From Streptomyces caniscabiei (lineage in GTDB: Bacteria > Actinomycetota > Actinomycetes > Streptomycetales > Streptomycetaceae), in the NCBI RefSeq assembly GCF_014930365.1, contig NZ_JABXWI010000015.1, positions 186,001 through 250,000 on the forward strand: a stretch of DNA of 64,000 nucleotides, read 5' to 3'. Under the pieces are notes generated by a model that was not told the DNA's origin, did not search any database, and saw nothing but the letters and a program-made list of their open reading frames with translations. This document shows positions 40,526-48,852 of this stretch, one piece after another (the stretch's first letter is position 1; each line of letters begins with the position of its first letter). Position numbers and translations under genes: made by a program.

Positions 40526-40560
40526 AAAGGGCCGCCGCACCCGGAGTGCGGCGGCCCTTT
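40526..40560. terminator. Bidirectional terminator
   Basis: AAAGGGCCGCCGCAC (40526-40540) and GTGCGGCGGCCCTTT (40546-40560) form a perfect 15-bp stem with a CCGGA loop between convergent genes, with A and T ends on both sides. Confidence 0.93.
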
Positions 40561-40585
40561 CCCCTGGTCCGGCGGGCGTCGCCCC

Positions 40586-42130
40586 TCAGTTGACGTCGCC
40601 CGTGAGGGCCCTGACCTTCTTGCGGTACATGTGGATCGCGAAGCCGGCGAGGACGGCGAGGGTGGCCTCGACGGCGACCATGGCGGTGCCGCTGAGGTCG
40701 AAGCCGCCGACGGCCGGGTTGGAGAGCAGGCCGGTGATCGAGTCGCCCGCGGTGACCGCGAGGAACCACACGCCCATCATCTGGCTGGCGTACTTGGCCG
40801 GGGCCATCTTCGTCGTCACCGACAGCCCGACGGGGGAGAGGCACAGCTCACCGACGGTCTGGATGAAGTAGATGCCCACCAGCCACATCGGGCTGGCCAG
40901 GGTGCCGTCCGCCGCCATGCCCAGCGGGATCAGGAAGAAGAAGAACGAGACACCGATGAGCACCAGCGCCATCGCGAACTTCACGGCCGTACTGGGCTCC
41001 CTGCCCTGGCGGTTGAGCCACAGCCAGAGCCAGGCGAAGACCGGGGCCAGCGCCATGATGAACAGCGGGTTCAGCGACTGGTACCAGGACGTCGGGAACT
41101 CGAAGCCGAGCAGCGAGCCGGCCACCTTCTCGTCGTTCGAGCCGAACGCCTGGACCGTGGACGCGCCCTGGTCGTAGATCATCCAGAACACGGCGGCGGC
41201 GACGAAGAACCAGATGTAGCCGGTCATCTTCGACTGCTCGGCGGTGGTCAGCTCCTTGTCGCGCTTGATGCGCAGCAGCACACCCGCCGGGACGACCAGG
41301 CCGATGACCGTGAGCGGGATCATCGCCCAGTTCAGGGTGAAGTGGCCGCTGAGGCCGACGGCGCCGTAGAAGACGGCCGCGACGGCCAGCCAGAGCAGGC
41401 CCTTGCGCAGCCAGGCGGCGCGCTCCTCGGCGGCCAGCGGCTTCGGGACGATGTCGCTCGTCGGACTCAGGGTCCGGCTGCCGGCGAGGAAGACGGCGAG
41501 GCCGATGGCCATGCCGACCGCGGCCAGACCGAAGCCGAGGTGCCAGTTGACCTCCTGGCCGACGGTGCCGATGGCCAGCGGGGCGAAGAACGCACCCGCG
41601 TTGATGCCCATGTAGAAGATCGTGAAGCCGCCGTCGCGCCGCGGGTCCTCGGGGCCGTCGTACAGGTGGCCCACCATCGTGGAGATGTTGGCCTTCAACA
41701 GACCGGAACCGGCCGCGACCAGCACCAGGCCGGCGAAGAACGGTGCCTGACCGCCCGGCAGGGCGAGCACCAGGTGCCCGGACATGATCGTGACGGCCGC
41801 GATCGCCACCGTCTTGCGGGGGCCCCAGACACGGTCGCCGAGCCAGCCGCCGGGCATGGCGAGCAGATAGACCATCGCCGAGTAGACGGCGACGATCGTG
41901 GTGGTGGTGGCCAGGTCCATGGCCAGGCCGCCTCCCATGCTCCCCTTGCCGGCGTCGGGGCCGCCGGAGAGCAGGTAGACGGTGAGGAGAGCCTTCATGC
42001 CGTAGTAGGAGAATCGCTCCCACATCTCGGTCATGAAGAGAGTGGCCAGTCCGCGGGGGTGGCCGAAGAAGGTGCCCTCGCCGCCGGGGGTTGCCCGGCC
42101 GGCCGAGTCCTTCGTCAGGCTGGACGCCAT
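40586..42130 (-). CDS. POT/PTR-family proton-dependent oligopeptide transporter
   Basis: A 514-residue permease starting at ATG 42130 with AAGGA upstream. The POT signature is clear in helix 1-2: MTEMWERFSYYGMKALLTVYL (including the ExxERFxYY motif). It has about 14 hydrophobic segments. The second family motif, GLLKANISTMVGHLYD, then FTIFYMGINAGAFFAP, follows. Such proteins import di- and tripeptides with protons. It is monocistronic with a long upstream region. Confidence 0.93.
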   Translation of the reverse strand: MASSLTKDSAGRATPGGEGTFFGHPRGLATLFMTEMWERFSYYGMKALLTVYLLSGGPDAGKGSMGGGLAMDLATTTTIVAVYSAMVYLLAMPGGWLGDRVWGPRKTVAIAAVTIMSGHLVLALPGGQAPFFAGLVLVAAGSGLLKANISTMVGHLYDGPEDPRRDGGFTIFYMGINAGAFFAPLAIGTVGQEVNWHLGFGLAAVGMAIGLAVFLAGSRTLSPTSDIVPKPLAAEERAAWLRKGLLWLAVAAVFYGAVGLSGHFTLNWAMIPLTVIGLVVPAGVLLRIKRDKELTTAEQSKMTGYIWFFVAAAVFWMIYDQGASTVQAFGSNDEKVAGSLLGFEFPTSWYQSLNPLFIMALAPVFAWLWLWLNRQGREPSTAVKFAMALVLIGVSFFFFLIPLGMAADGTLASPMWLVGIYFIQTVGELCLSPVGLSVTTKMAPAKYASQMMGVWFLAVTAGDSITGLLSNPAVGGFDLSGTAMVAVEATLAVLAGFAIHMYRKKVRALTGDVN

Positions 42131-42610
42131 GGTCGTTCCTTGCTGTTCGGGACGGCGCGCGTGGGGGCGCGCGCCCACAGGGTGTTCCGCACACAAAAGA
42201 GACCCTCGGCGCGGATATGTCGCCAAAGGTCCCCACGTGCAGCTACAGGCGTTCCGTCACCATACGCCAGGAGGAAGCAGGAAACGGAAGGGCTTGAGAG
42301 GCGGATCACAGGTAAGAAGGCGCTGGTGATCGCGCATTCCAAGGTGAATCAGGGGTTCATGGCGCATAGGCGCAGGATGTGACCCTGCGGGGCGCGGCGC
42401 GGCGACGCCCCGTTCACAGGGGCGGCGGGCGATTCCCACCGAACCCGGCCGTCATCTCCACACGGTGACGCGGATCTTCACCGGCGGCGGACGAAACGCC
42501 CACCGCAGTGGATCATGACCATGGGGAGTAAGAGAACCATGGGACAAAGGTGTGAATCACGCTTGCCGATCACCCTCCACCTGCGGTTCTCGGCGGACTA
42601 CCATCAGCCC
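42131..42610. other. Divergent intergenic region between the peptide transporter and the two-component system
   Basis: 480 bases that must contain both promoters. I see a GC-rich dyad near 42150-42170 but no confident operator, and no gene. Confidence 0.4.
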
Positions 42611-43288
42611 ATGACCCGTGTACTGCTCGCCGAGGACGACGCGTCCATCTCGGAGCCGTTGGCTCGCGCACTGCGCCGGGAAGGGTACGAGGTGGAGGTC
42701 CGCGAGGACGGTCCCACCGCGCTGGACGCCGGAATGCAGGGTGGCGTCGACCTGGTCGTCCTGGACCTGGGGCTGCCCGGGATGGACGGCCTGGAGGTGG
42801 CCCGTCGGCTGCGCGCCGAGGGGCACACCGTGCCGATCCTCATCCTGACCGCGCGCGCCGACGAGGTGGACACCGTCGTCGGTCTCGACGCGGGCGCCGA
42901 CGACTACGTCACCAAGCCCTTCCGGCTGGCCGAGCTGCTCGCCCGTGTCCGGGCCCTGCTGCGGCGCGGCTCCTCCGAGCCGGCGCAGCCGCCCGCCACC
43001 CACGGCGTGCGGATCGACGTCGAGTCCCACCGGGCGTGGATGGGGGACGAGGAACTCCAGCTCACGGCCAAGGAGTTCGACCTGCTGCGGGTGCTCGTGC
43101 GCGACGCCGGGCGGGTCGTCACCCGTGACCAGCTGATGCGCGAGGTCTGGGACACCACCTGGTGGTCGTCCACGAAGACCCTCGACATGCACATCTCCTG
43201 GCTGCGCAAGAAGCTCGGCGACGACGCGGCGAACCCGCGGTACATCGCGACGGTGCGCGGGGTCGGATTCCGGTTCGAGAAGAACTGA
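42611..43288 (+). CDS. OmpR/PhoP-family response regulator
   Basis: A 225-residue regulator starting at ATG 42611. The upstream sequence has no Shine-Dalgarno but a TACCAT 6 bases before the ATG resembles a -10 element, so a leaderless transcript is possible. The receiver domain (1-120) has acidic residues DD near residue 10, the phospho-acceptor Asp in VVLDLGLPGMDG, and the conserved Lys in TKPF. The C-terminal winged helix (about 130-225) ends in STKTLDMHISWLRKKLGDDAANPRYIATVRGVGFRF. The sensor kinase gene follows. The stimulus is unknown. Confidence 0.94.
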   Translation: MTRVLLAEDDASISEPLARALRREGYEVEVREDGPTALDAGMQGGVDLVVLDLGLPGMDGLEVARRLRAEGHTVPILILTARADEVDTVVGLDAGADDYVTKPFRLAELLARVRALLRRGSSEPAQPPATHGVRIDVESHRAWMGDEELQLTAKEFDLLRVLVRDAGRVVTRDQLMREVWDTTWWSSTKTLDMHISWLRKKLGDDAANPRYIATVRGVGFRFEKN

Positions 43289-43367
43289 GACCCGCCGGGC
43301 CGAACCGGGCGCCCCACGGCTCGGGGGCGCGGGACGTGTGGTGGCCGCGGGTCCCTCGTGGCCGGTC

Positions 43368-43387
43368 GCGCCGCTTCCCGCGCCCCT
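43368..43387 (+). repeat. Dispersed intergenic repeat, degenerate copy 5
   Basis: GCGCCGCTTCCCGCGCCCCT matches the consensus at most positions and is followed by CACGGGGCTTCGCCCCGT, a hairpin also seen in other copies. It lies between the response regulator and the kinase, where it may lower kinase expression. Confidence 0.65.
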
Positions 43388-43520
43388 CACGGGGCTTCGC
43401 CCCGTCGCCCGCCGGCACCCCGCCGGCGTCGGCGGGCGGCACCGACCCCCGCCCGGCGGCGGGTGCCGGGTGCCGCACAATCAGAGGTCCAGGAAAACCC
43501 GCCCCGCCCGGAGGGCAACC

Positions 43521-44789
43521 GTGCGTCGCCGTCTCATCCAGTCCACCCTCGCCGTGGTCCTCGTGGTCATCGCCGTGTTCGGCGTCTCCCTCGTCATCGT
43601 CGAGACCCGCACGATCAGCAACAGCGCCGAGGAACGCGTGGAGTCCGAGGCCGTCCAGCTGACCAGCATCGTGGACAGCCGGATCATCGGCGACGAGAGG
43701 ATCACCCCCGAGGTCCTGCGGGACCAGGTCGGCGACGAGCGCTACGCCCGTATCGAGATCCCCGGCCAGTCCGTGATCGAGATCGGCGAGAAGCCCGTCG
43801 GCGACGTCATCAGCCACCAGGCCACGGGCGAGAAGGACGAGGTCGTCACGGTCGAGGAGTCCCGCTCGGCGGTCAGCCGCGAGGTCGGCCGGACGCTGCT
43901 GATCATCGCGGCCGTGGCCCTGCTCGCGGTCATCGCCGCCGTCCTCCTCGCCGTACGCCAGGCCAACCGCCTCGCCTCCCCCCTCACCGACCTCGCCGAG
44001 ACCGCCGAACGGCTCGGCTCCGGCGACCCGCGCCCCCGCCACAAGCGGTACGGCGTCCCCGAGCTGGACCGCGTCGCGGACGTGCTCGACGCCTCCGCCG
44101 AGCGCATCGGCCGCATGCTGACCGCCGAGCGGCGGCTCGCCGCGGACGCCTCCCATCAGCTGCGCACACCGCTGACCGCGCTGTCGATGCGGCTGGAGGA
44201 GATCACCCTCACCGACGACATCGACACGGTGAAGGAGGAGGCGCACATCGCGCTCACCCAGGTCGAACGCCTCACGGACGTCGTGGAGCGGCTCCTCACC
44301 AACTCCCGCGACCCCCGCAACGGCTCCGCCGTCTCCTTCGAGCTCGACGAGGTCATCAAGCAGCAGCTGGAGGAGTGGCGGCCGGCCTACCGCAGCGCCG
44401 GGCGGGCCGTCGTCAGCTCCGGCAAACGCCACCTCCAGGCCGTGGGCACCCCGGGCGCGGTCGCGCAGGTGCTGGCCGCGCTGATCGAGAACTCGCTGAT
44501 GCACGGCGGCGGCACGGTGGCACTGCGCACCCGGGTCACCGGCAACCAGGCGGTGATCGAGGTCACCGACGAGGGGCCCGGCGTCCCCGCCGACCTCGGG
44601 GCGCGGATCTTCGAGCGGGCGATCAGCGGGCGCAACTCCACGGGCATCGGGCTGGCGGTGGCGCGGGACCTCGCCGAGGCCGACGGGGGGCGCCTGGAGA
44701 TGCTCCAGGCGCAGCCGCCGGTGTTCGGGCTGTTCCTGTCGCGCACGCCGGTGCGGACGCCTGCCGGCGAGGACCGGCCGGTTCGGTAG
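43521..44789 (+). CDS. Sensor histidine kinase
   Basis: A 422-residue membrane kinase starting at GTG 43521 with GGAGGG upstream; frames extending to 43338 cross the repeat element and are not coding. Two membrane helices (about 8-28, and 125-150) flank a periplasm-side sensor domain of about 95 residues. A HAMP domain (about 150-205, LASPLTDLAETAERLGSGD) precedes the H-box DASHQLRTPLTALSMR (phosphoryl His). The N-box (LIENSLMHGG), G1 (DEGPGVP) and G2 (GIGLAVARDLAEADGG) follow in order. It is the cognate partner of the response regulator 230 bases upstream. Confidence 0.93.
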   Translation: MRRRLIQSTLAVVLVVIAVFGVSLVIVETRTISNSAEERVESEAVQLTSIVDSRIIGDERITPEVLRDQVGDERYARIEIPGQSVIEIGEKPVGDVISHQATGEKDEVVTVEESRSAVSREVGRTLLIIAAVALLAVIAAVLLAVRQANRLASPLTDLAETAERLGSGDPRPRHKRYGVPELDRVADVLDASAERIGRMLTAERRLAADASHQLRTPLTALSMRLEEITLTDDIDTVKEEAHIALTQVERLTDVVERLLTNSRDPRNGSAVSFELDEVIKQQLEEWRPAYRSAGRAVVSSGKRHLQAVGTPGAVAQVLAALIENSLMHGGGTVALRTRVTGNQAVIEVTDEGPGVPADLGARIFERAISGRNSTGIGLAVARDLAEADGGRLEMLQAQPPVFGLFLSRTPVRTPAGEDRPVR

Positions 44790-44919
44790 CCCGGCGGTCG
44801 GTCAGCCGGCTCTCGGCGGTCGGTGCGAGGGGTTCGCGGGGGTGCTGAGCCTCGGGTTCGCGGATGCGCCGTGGCTGTCCCGGGCGTGATGCGGCGGCTG
44901 CGGGCCGGTGAGGCTTCTC

Positions 44920-44939
44920 GCGCGGTTCCCCGCGCCCCT
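44920..44939 (+). repeat. Dispersed intergenic repeat, copy 6
   Basis: GCGCGGTTCCCCGCGCCCCT has one change from the main form and is preceded by AGGCTTCTC as in copies 2 and 3. It sits at the 3' ends of two convergent genes. Confidence 0.8.
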
Positions 44940-44967
44940 GAAGGCGCGGCCCGCGCCCCCTCCGGTG

Positions 44968-45510
44968 TCAGCGGCGTTTGCCCGTGACCGTCCGCGGGTG
45001 GGCCGACTCCGCTTCCAGGAACGATTCCGCTCGGGCCACCGTCTCGCGCGCCGGGAGGGCCCGGAACACCCAGGTGCGGTACGACCAGAACCGGAAGAGG
45101 GTCGCGACGCCGATGCCGAGGAACTTGAAGACGTTGGACTGCAGGGGGCTGTCCCAGCCGAAGCCGTACGTGGCGGTGTAGAGGACGCCGTTCTCGATGA
45201 CCAGGCCGACCGCGCTGAACAGCAGGAACAGCGACAGCTCCTTCGTACGGCCGCTCTTGTCACGGTCCCGGTACGTGAAGTAGCGGAAGCCGACGTAGTT
45301 GAACACGATGGCGACGACCGTGGCGATGACGCTGGCCCGGACCACCTGGAGCTCGGTGGTGTGCCGCACGAGGTTGAAGACCCCGAGGTTCACCAACAGC
45401 CCCGCACCGCCCACGGCGCCGAACTTGGCGAGCTCGCGCACGAGCAGGTCGAGTCGGCGGCGCAGGGCGCCGCGGGGCCTCGTATCGGGCCCCGAGCTGG
45501 TATGTCCCAT
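44968..45510 (-). CDS. GtrA-family membrane protein
   Basis: A 180-residue protein with four membrane helices (about 28-48, 55-75, 93-113 and 125-145) and a basic C-terminal tail. GtrA features include the N-terminal LAKFGAVGGAGLLVNLGVFNLV, the NYVGFRYFTYRDR segment after helix 2, and FRFWSYRTWVF after helix 4. The family helps flip polyprenyl-linked sugars across the membrane for surface polysaccharides. It stands alone, divergent from purK; its glycosyltransferase partner is not next to it. Confidence 0.88.
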   Translation of the reverse strand: MGHTSSGPDTRPRGALRRRLDLLVRELAKFGAVGGAGLLVNLGVFNLVRHTTELQVVRASVIATVVAIVFNYVGFRYFTYRDRDKSGRTKELSLFLLFSAVGLVIENGVLYTATYGFGWDSPLQSNVFKFLGIGVATLFRFWSYRTWVFRALPARETVARAESFLEAESAHPRTVTGKRR

Positions 45511-45782
45511 CGTGTGCTGCCCCCGTCACTCGGTTCCGGTCGGTGTCGTGCCGGTGGTCAGCCGGGCGCTGCCCCGTCCGAAAAGATCTGAACGATCAGA
45601 AATGAGTTGATCTTCGGTCGAATTCCACTGGTCCCGCCATGCTAACCAGCGCCCCTGGACGATGCCTGTGCAGAAGCTCACAGCCGGGACACACGGGAGG
45701 TCCAGGGGCGGTCCGGTGGGGAAATCGGCGAGGAAATCGGGCACCCGCAAGTGGCCGATTCCGTGGCCGATACCCTGGGGGC

Positions 45783-46943
45783 GTGACGTTCCCGGTAGTC
45801 GGCATGGTCGGCGGTGGCCAGCTCGCTCGTATGACACACGAGGCGGGCATCCCGCTCGGCATCAGGTTCAAGCTCCTCAGTGACACCCCTCAGGATTCCG
45901 CGGCGCAGGTCGTCGGCGATGTCGTCATCGGCGACTACCGCGACCTCGACACGCTGCGGGCGTTCGCGCAGGGCTGCGACGTGATCACCTTCGATCACGA
46001 ACACGTACCCACCGAGCATCTACGGGCACTGGAGGCGGACGGCATCCCCGTGCGCCCCGGCCCGGACGCGCTCCAGCACGCCCAGGACAAGGGCGTGATG
46101 CGGGCCAAGCTCGTCGAGATCGGTGTGCCGTGCCCACGGCACCGGATCGTCGCGGACCCCGACGACGTGGCCGCCTTCGCCGCCGAGGGGCTCCCCGAGG
46201 GCGCCGAGGGCGACGGGTTTCCGGTCATCCTCAAGACGGTCCGCGGCGGCTACGACGGCAAGGGCGTCTGGTTCGTCCGGTCCGTCGAGGACGCCGCCGA
46301 GCCCTTCCGCGCCGGCGTCCCGGTCCTCGCGGAGGAGAAGGTCGACTTCGTACGGGAGCTGGCGGCCAACGTCGTGCGGTCGCCGCACGGGCAGGCCGTC
46401 GCCTACCCGGTGGTGGAGTCGCGGCAGGTGAACGGCGTCTGCGACACCGTCATCGCGCCCGCCCCCGACCTGGGCGAGACGCTCGCCCTGCGCGCCGAGG
46501 AGATGGCCCTGCGGATCGCCAAGGAACTGGACGTCGTCGGCCACCTCGCCGTCGAGCTGTTCCAGACCCGCGACGGCCGCATCCTGGTCAACGAGCTGGC
46601 CATGCGCCCCCACAACTCCGGCCACTGGAGCCAGGACGGCGCGATCACCTCGCAGTTCGCCAACCACGTCCGGGCCGTCCTCGACCTCCCGCTCGGCGAC
46701 CCGCGCCCCCGAGCGAAGTGGACCGTCATGGTCAACGTCCTCGGCGGCGACTATCCGGACATGTACTCCGCGTACCTGCACTGCATGGCCCGCGACCCGC
46801 AGCTCAAGATCCACATGTACGGCAAGGACGTGAAGCCGGGTCGTAAGGTCGGTCACGTCAACACCTACGGCGACGACCTCGACGACGTGCTGGAGCGCGC
46901 CCGTCACGCTGCCGGTTACCTGAGAGGCACGATCACCGAATGA
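45783..46943 (+). CDS. purK: N5-carboxyaminoimidazole ribonucleotide synthase
   Basis: A 386-residue ATP-grasp enzyme starting at GTG 45783 (TGGGGGC upstream). It carboxylates AIR to N5-CAIR in purine synthesis. The N-terminus VVGMVGGGQLARM is the PurK signature. ATP-grasp features are VILKTVRGGYDGKGVWFV, EEKVDFVRELAANVVR, and the metal-binding LVNELAMRPHNSGHWSQDGAITSQFANH block. Its stop overlaps the start of purE (ATGA), giving a two-gene operon. A short inverted repeat AAGATC/GATCTT (45583-45614) lies in the gap from gtrA. Confidence 0.96.
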   Translation: MTFPVVGMVGGGQLARMTHEAGIPLGIRFKLLSDTPQDSAAQVVGDVVIGDYRDLDTLRAFAQGCDVITFDHEHVPTEHLRALEADGIPVRPGPDALQHAQDKGVMRAKLVEIGVPCPRHRIVADPDDVAAFAAEGLPEGAEGDGFPVILKTVRGGYDGKGVWFVRSVEDAAEPFRAGVPVLAEEKVDFVRELAANVVRSPHGQAVAYPVVESRQVNGVCDTVIAPAPDLGETLALRAEEMALRIAKELDVVGHLAVELFQTRDGRILVNELAMRPHNSGHWSQDGAITSQFANHVRAVLDLPLGDPRPRAKWTVMVNVLGGDYPDMYSAYLHCMARDPQLKIHMYGKDVKPGRKVGHVNTYGDDLDDVLERARHAAGYLRGTITE

Positions 46944-47464
46944 GCCCCGTCGTAGGCATTGTCATGGGGTCGGACTCCGACTGGCCCGTCATGGAGGCCG
47001 CCGCGCAGGCCCTCGACGAGTTCGAGATCGCGTACGAGGTCGACGTCGTCTCGGCGCACCGGATGCCGCGCGAGATGGTCTCCTACGGCGAGGAGGCCGC
47101 GGGACGGGGCCTCAAGGTGATCATCGCGGGTGCGGGCGGTGCCGCCCATCTGCCCGGCATGCTCGCGTCCGTGACGCCGCTGCCGGTCATCGGCGTGCCG
47201 GTGCCGCTGAAGTACCTCGACGGCATGGACTCCCTGCTGTCGATCGTGCAGATGCCGGCCGGTGTGCCCGTCGCGACGGTCTCCGTCGCCGGCGCCCGCA
47301 ACGCCGGTCTGCTGGCCGCGCGCATCCTCGCCACGCACGACGAGGAACTCCTCGGCCGGATGCGGGAGTTCCAGCAGGAGCTGAACGACCAGGCGACCGA
47401 GAAGGGCAAGCGCCTGCGCACCAAGGTCGAGGGAGCGGGCAGCGGCTTCGGCTTCGGGAAGTAG
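46940..47464 (+). CDS. purE: N5-CAIR mutase
   Basis: A 174-residue enzyme starting at ATG 46940. It moves the carboxyl group of N5-CAIR to give CAIR, following PurK. The diagnostic sequence is VGIVMGSDSDWPVMEAA, with SAHRMPREMVSY and the GAGGAAHLPGMLAS loop, then VPLKYLDGMDSLLSIVQMPAGVPVATV. It is octameric in the family. The dipeptidase gene follows 12 bases after the stop and may be in the same transcript. Confidence 0.97.
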   Translation: MSPVVGIVMGSDSDWPVMEAAAQALDEFEIAYEVDVVSAHRMPREMVSYGEEAAGRGLKVIIAGAGGAAHLPGMLASVTPLPVIGVPVPLKYLDGMDSLLSIVQMPAGVPVATVSVAGARNAGLLAARILATHDEELLGRMREFQQELNDQATEKGKRLRTKVEGAGSGFGFGK

Positions 47465-47476
47465 GCACCAAACGAC

Positions 47477-48700
47477 ATGACGGGGAACACGGGGGACACG
47501 GGGGAGATGGCCATGGCATCGCTGGAGGCGGCGCGGGAACTGCTGCGGGAGTTCCCGGTCGCGGACGGGCACAACGACCTGCCCTGGGCGCTGCGTGAGC
47601 AGGTCCGCTACGACCTGGGCGCGCGCGACATCGCGGACGACCAGAGCGCCTTCCTCCACACCGATCTCGCGCGGCTGCGCGCGGGCGGGGTGGGGGCGCA
47701 GTTCTGGTCGGTGTACGTCCCCTCGCACGCGGCGGCCCTGCCGGGCGCCGTCACCGCGACCCTCGAACAGATCGACTGCGTACGGCGGTTGATCGACCGT
47801 CACCCGGCGGAGCTGCGGGCCGCGCTGACCGCCGCCGAGATGGAGGCGGCCCGCGCCGAGGGCCGGATCGCCTCCCTGATGGGCGCCGAGGGCGGCCACT
47901 CCATCGACAACAGCCTCGCCACGCTGCGGACGCTGTACGCGCTCGGCGTCCGCTACATGACGCTCACCCACAACGACAACATCGCCTGGGCGGACTCCGC
48001 GACGGACGAGGCGGCGGCCGGCGGCCTCACCGCCTTCGGCCGGGCGGTCGTGCGGGAGATGAACCGCGAGGGGATGCTCGTCGACCTCTCGCACGTCGCC
48101 GCGACGACGATGCGCGACGCGCTGGACACCTCGGTCGCCCCGGTGATCTTCTCCCACTCCTCGTCGCGGGCCGTCTGCGACCACCCCCGCAACATCCCGG
48201 ACGACGTCCTGGAGCGGCTCCCCGCCAACGGGGGAGTGGCGATGGTGACGTTCGTGCCGAAGTTCGTGCTCCAGGCCGCCGTCGACTGGACGACCGCCGC
48301 CGACGAGAACATGCGGGCCCACGGTCTGCACCACCTCGACACCACCCCCGAGGGGATGGCGGTCCACCGCGCCTTCGAGGAGCGCAACCCCCGTCCGGTC
48401 GCCACGGTGGCCACGGTCGCGGACCATCTCGACCACATGCGGGAGGTCGCCGGCATCGACCACCTCGGCATCGGCGGCGACTACGACGGCACGGCCTTCA
48501 CCCCGGACGGTCTGGGCGACGTCTCCTGCTACCCGAACCTGATCGCCGAGCTGCTCGACCGCGGCTGGTCCCGGACCGACCTGGCCAAGCTGACCTGGCG
48601 GAACGCGGTCCGGGTGCTGGGCGCGGCGGAGGACGTGGCCCGGGACCTCCAGGCCCGCACGAGCGCGTCCCCCGCGACGCTGGAGCAGTTGGACGGGTGA
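47477..48700 (+). CDS. Membrane dipeptidase, peptidase M19 (renal dipeptidase) family
   Basis: A 407-residue zinc dipeptidase. The start at ATG 47477 or the slightly later ATG 47507/47513 gives nearly the same protein. All metal ligands are present: His32 and Asp34 in DGHNDLPW, Glu138 in GAEGGHS, His206 in VDLSHVA, His227 in IFSHSSSR, and the Asp in GGDYDG. It hydrolyses dipeptides, and in some members D-configured or dehydro-dipeptides. It has no signal peptide, so it is probably cytoplasmic in this genome. It is adjacent to purE and followed by an inactive-looking paralogue. Confidence 0.93.
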   Translation: MTGNTGDTGEMAMASLEAARELLREFPVADGHNDLPWALREQVRYDLGARDIADDQSAFLHTDLARLRAGGVGAQFWSVYVPSHAAALPGAVTATLEQIDCVRRLIDRHPAELRAALTAAEMEAARAEGRIASLMGAEGGHSIDNSLATLRTLYALGVRYMTLTHNDNIAWADSATDEAAAGGLTAFGRAVVREMNREGMLVDLSHVAATTMRDALDTSVAPVIFSHSSSRAVCDHPRNIPDDVLERLPANGGVAMVTFVPKFVLQAAVDWTTAADENMRAHGLHHLDTTPEGMAVHRAFEERNPRPVATVATVADHLDHMREVAGIDHLGIGGDYDGTAFTPDGLGDVSCYPNLIAELLDRGWSRTDLAKLTWRNAVRVLGAAEDVARDLQARTSASPATLEQLDG

Positions 48701-48852
48701 CCCCGGGCGCCGCCCGGTGACCTCACCCGGGTGGCGTAGCGGCGGCCCCGCGAGGGCCGTTCAACCCGAACGCCCCACCCACCAGGAAGGCGGGCGGCCT
48801 CCGTGCCACGGTGACGAGTACTGCGATCACCCAACGGCTACGGAGGTCCGCC

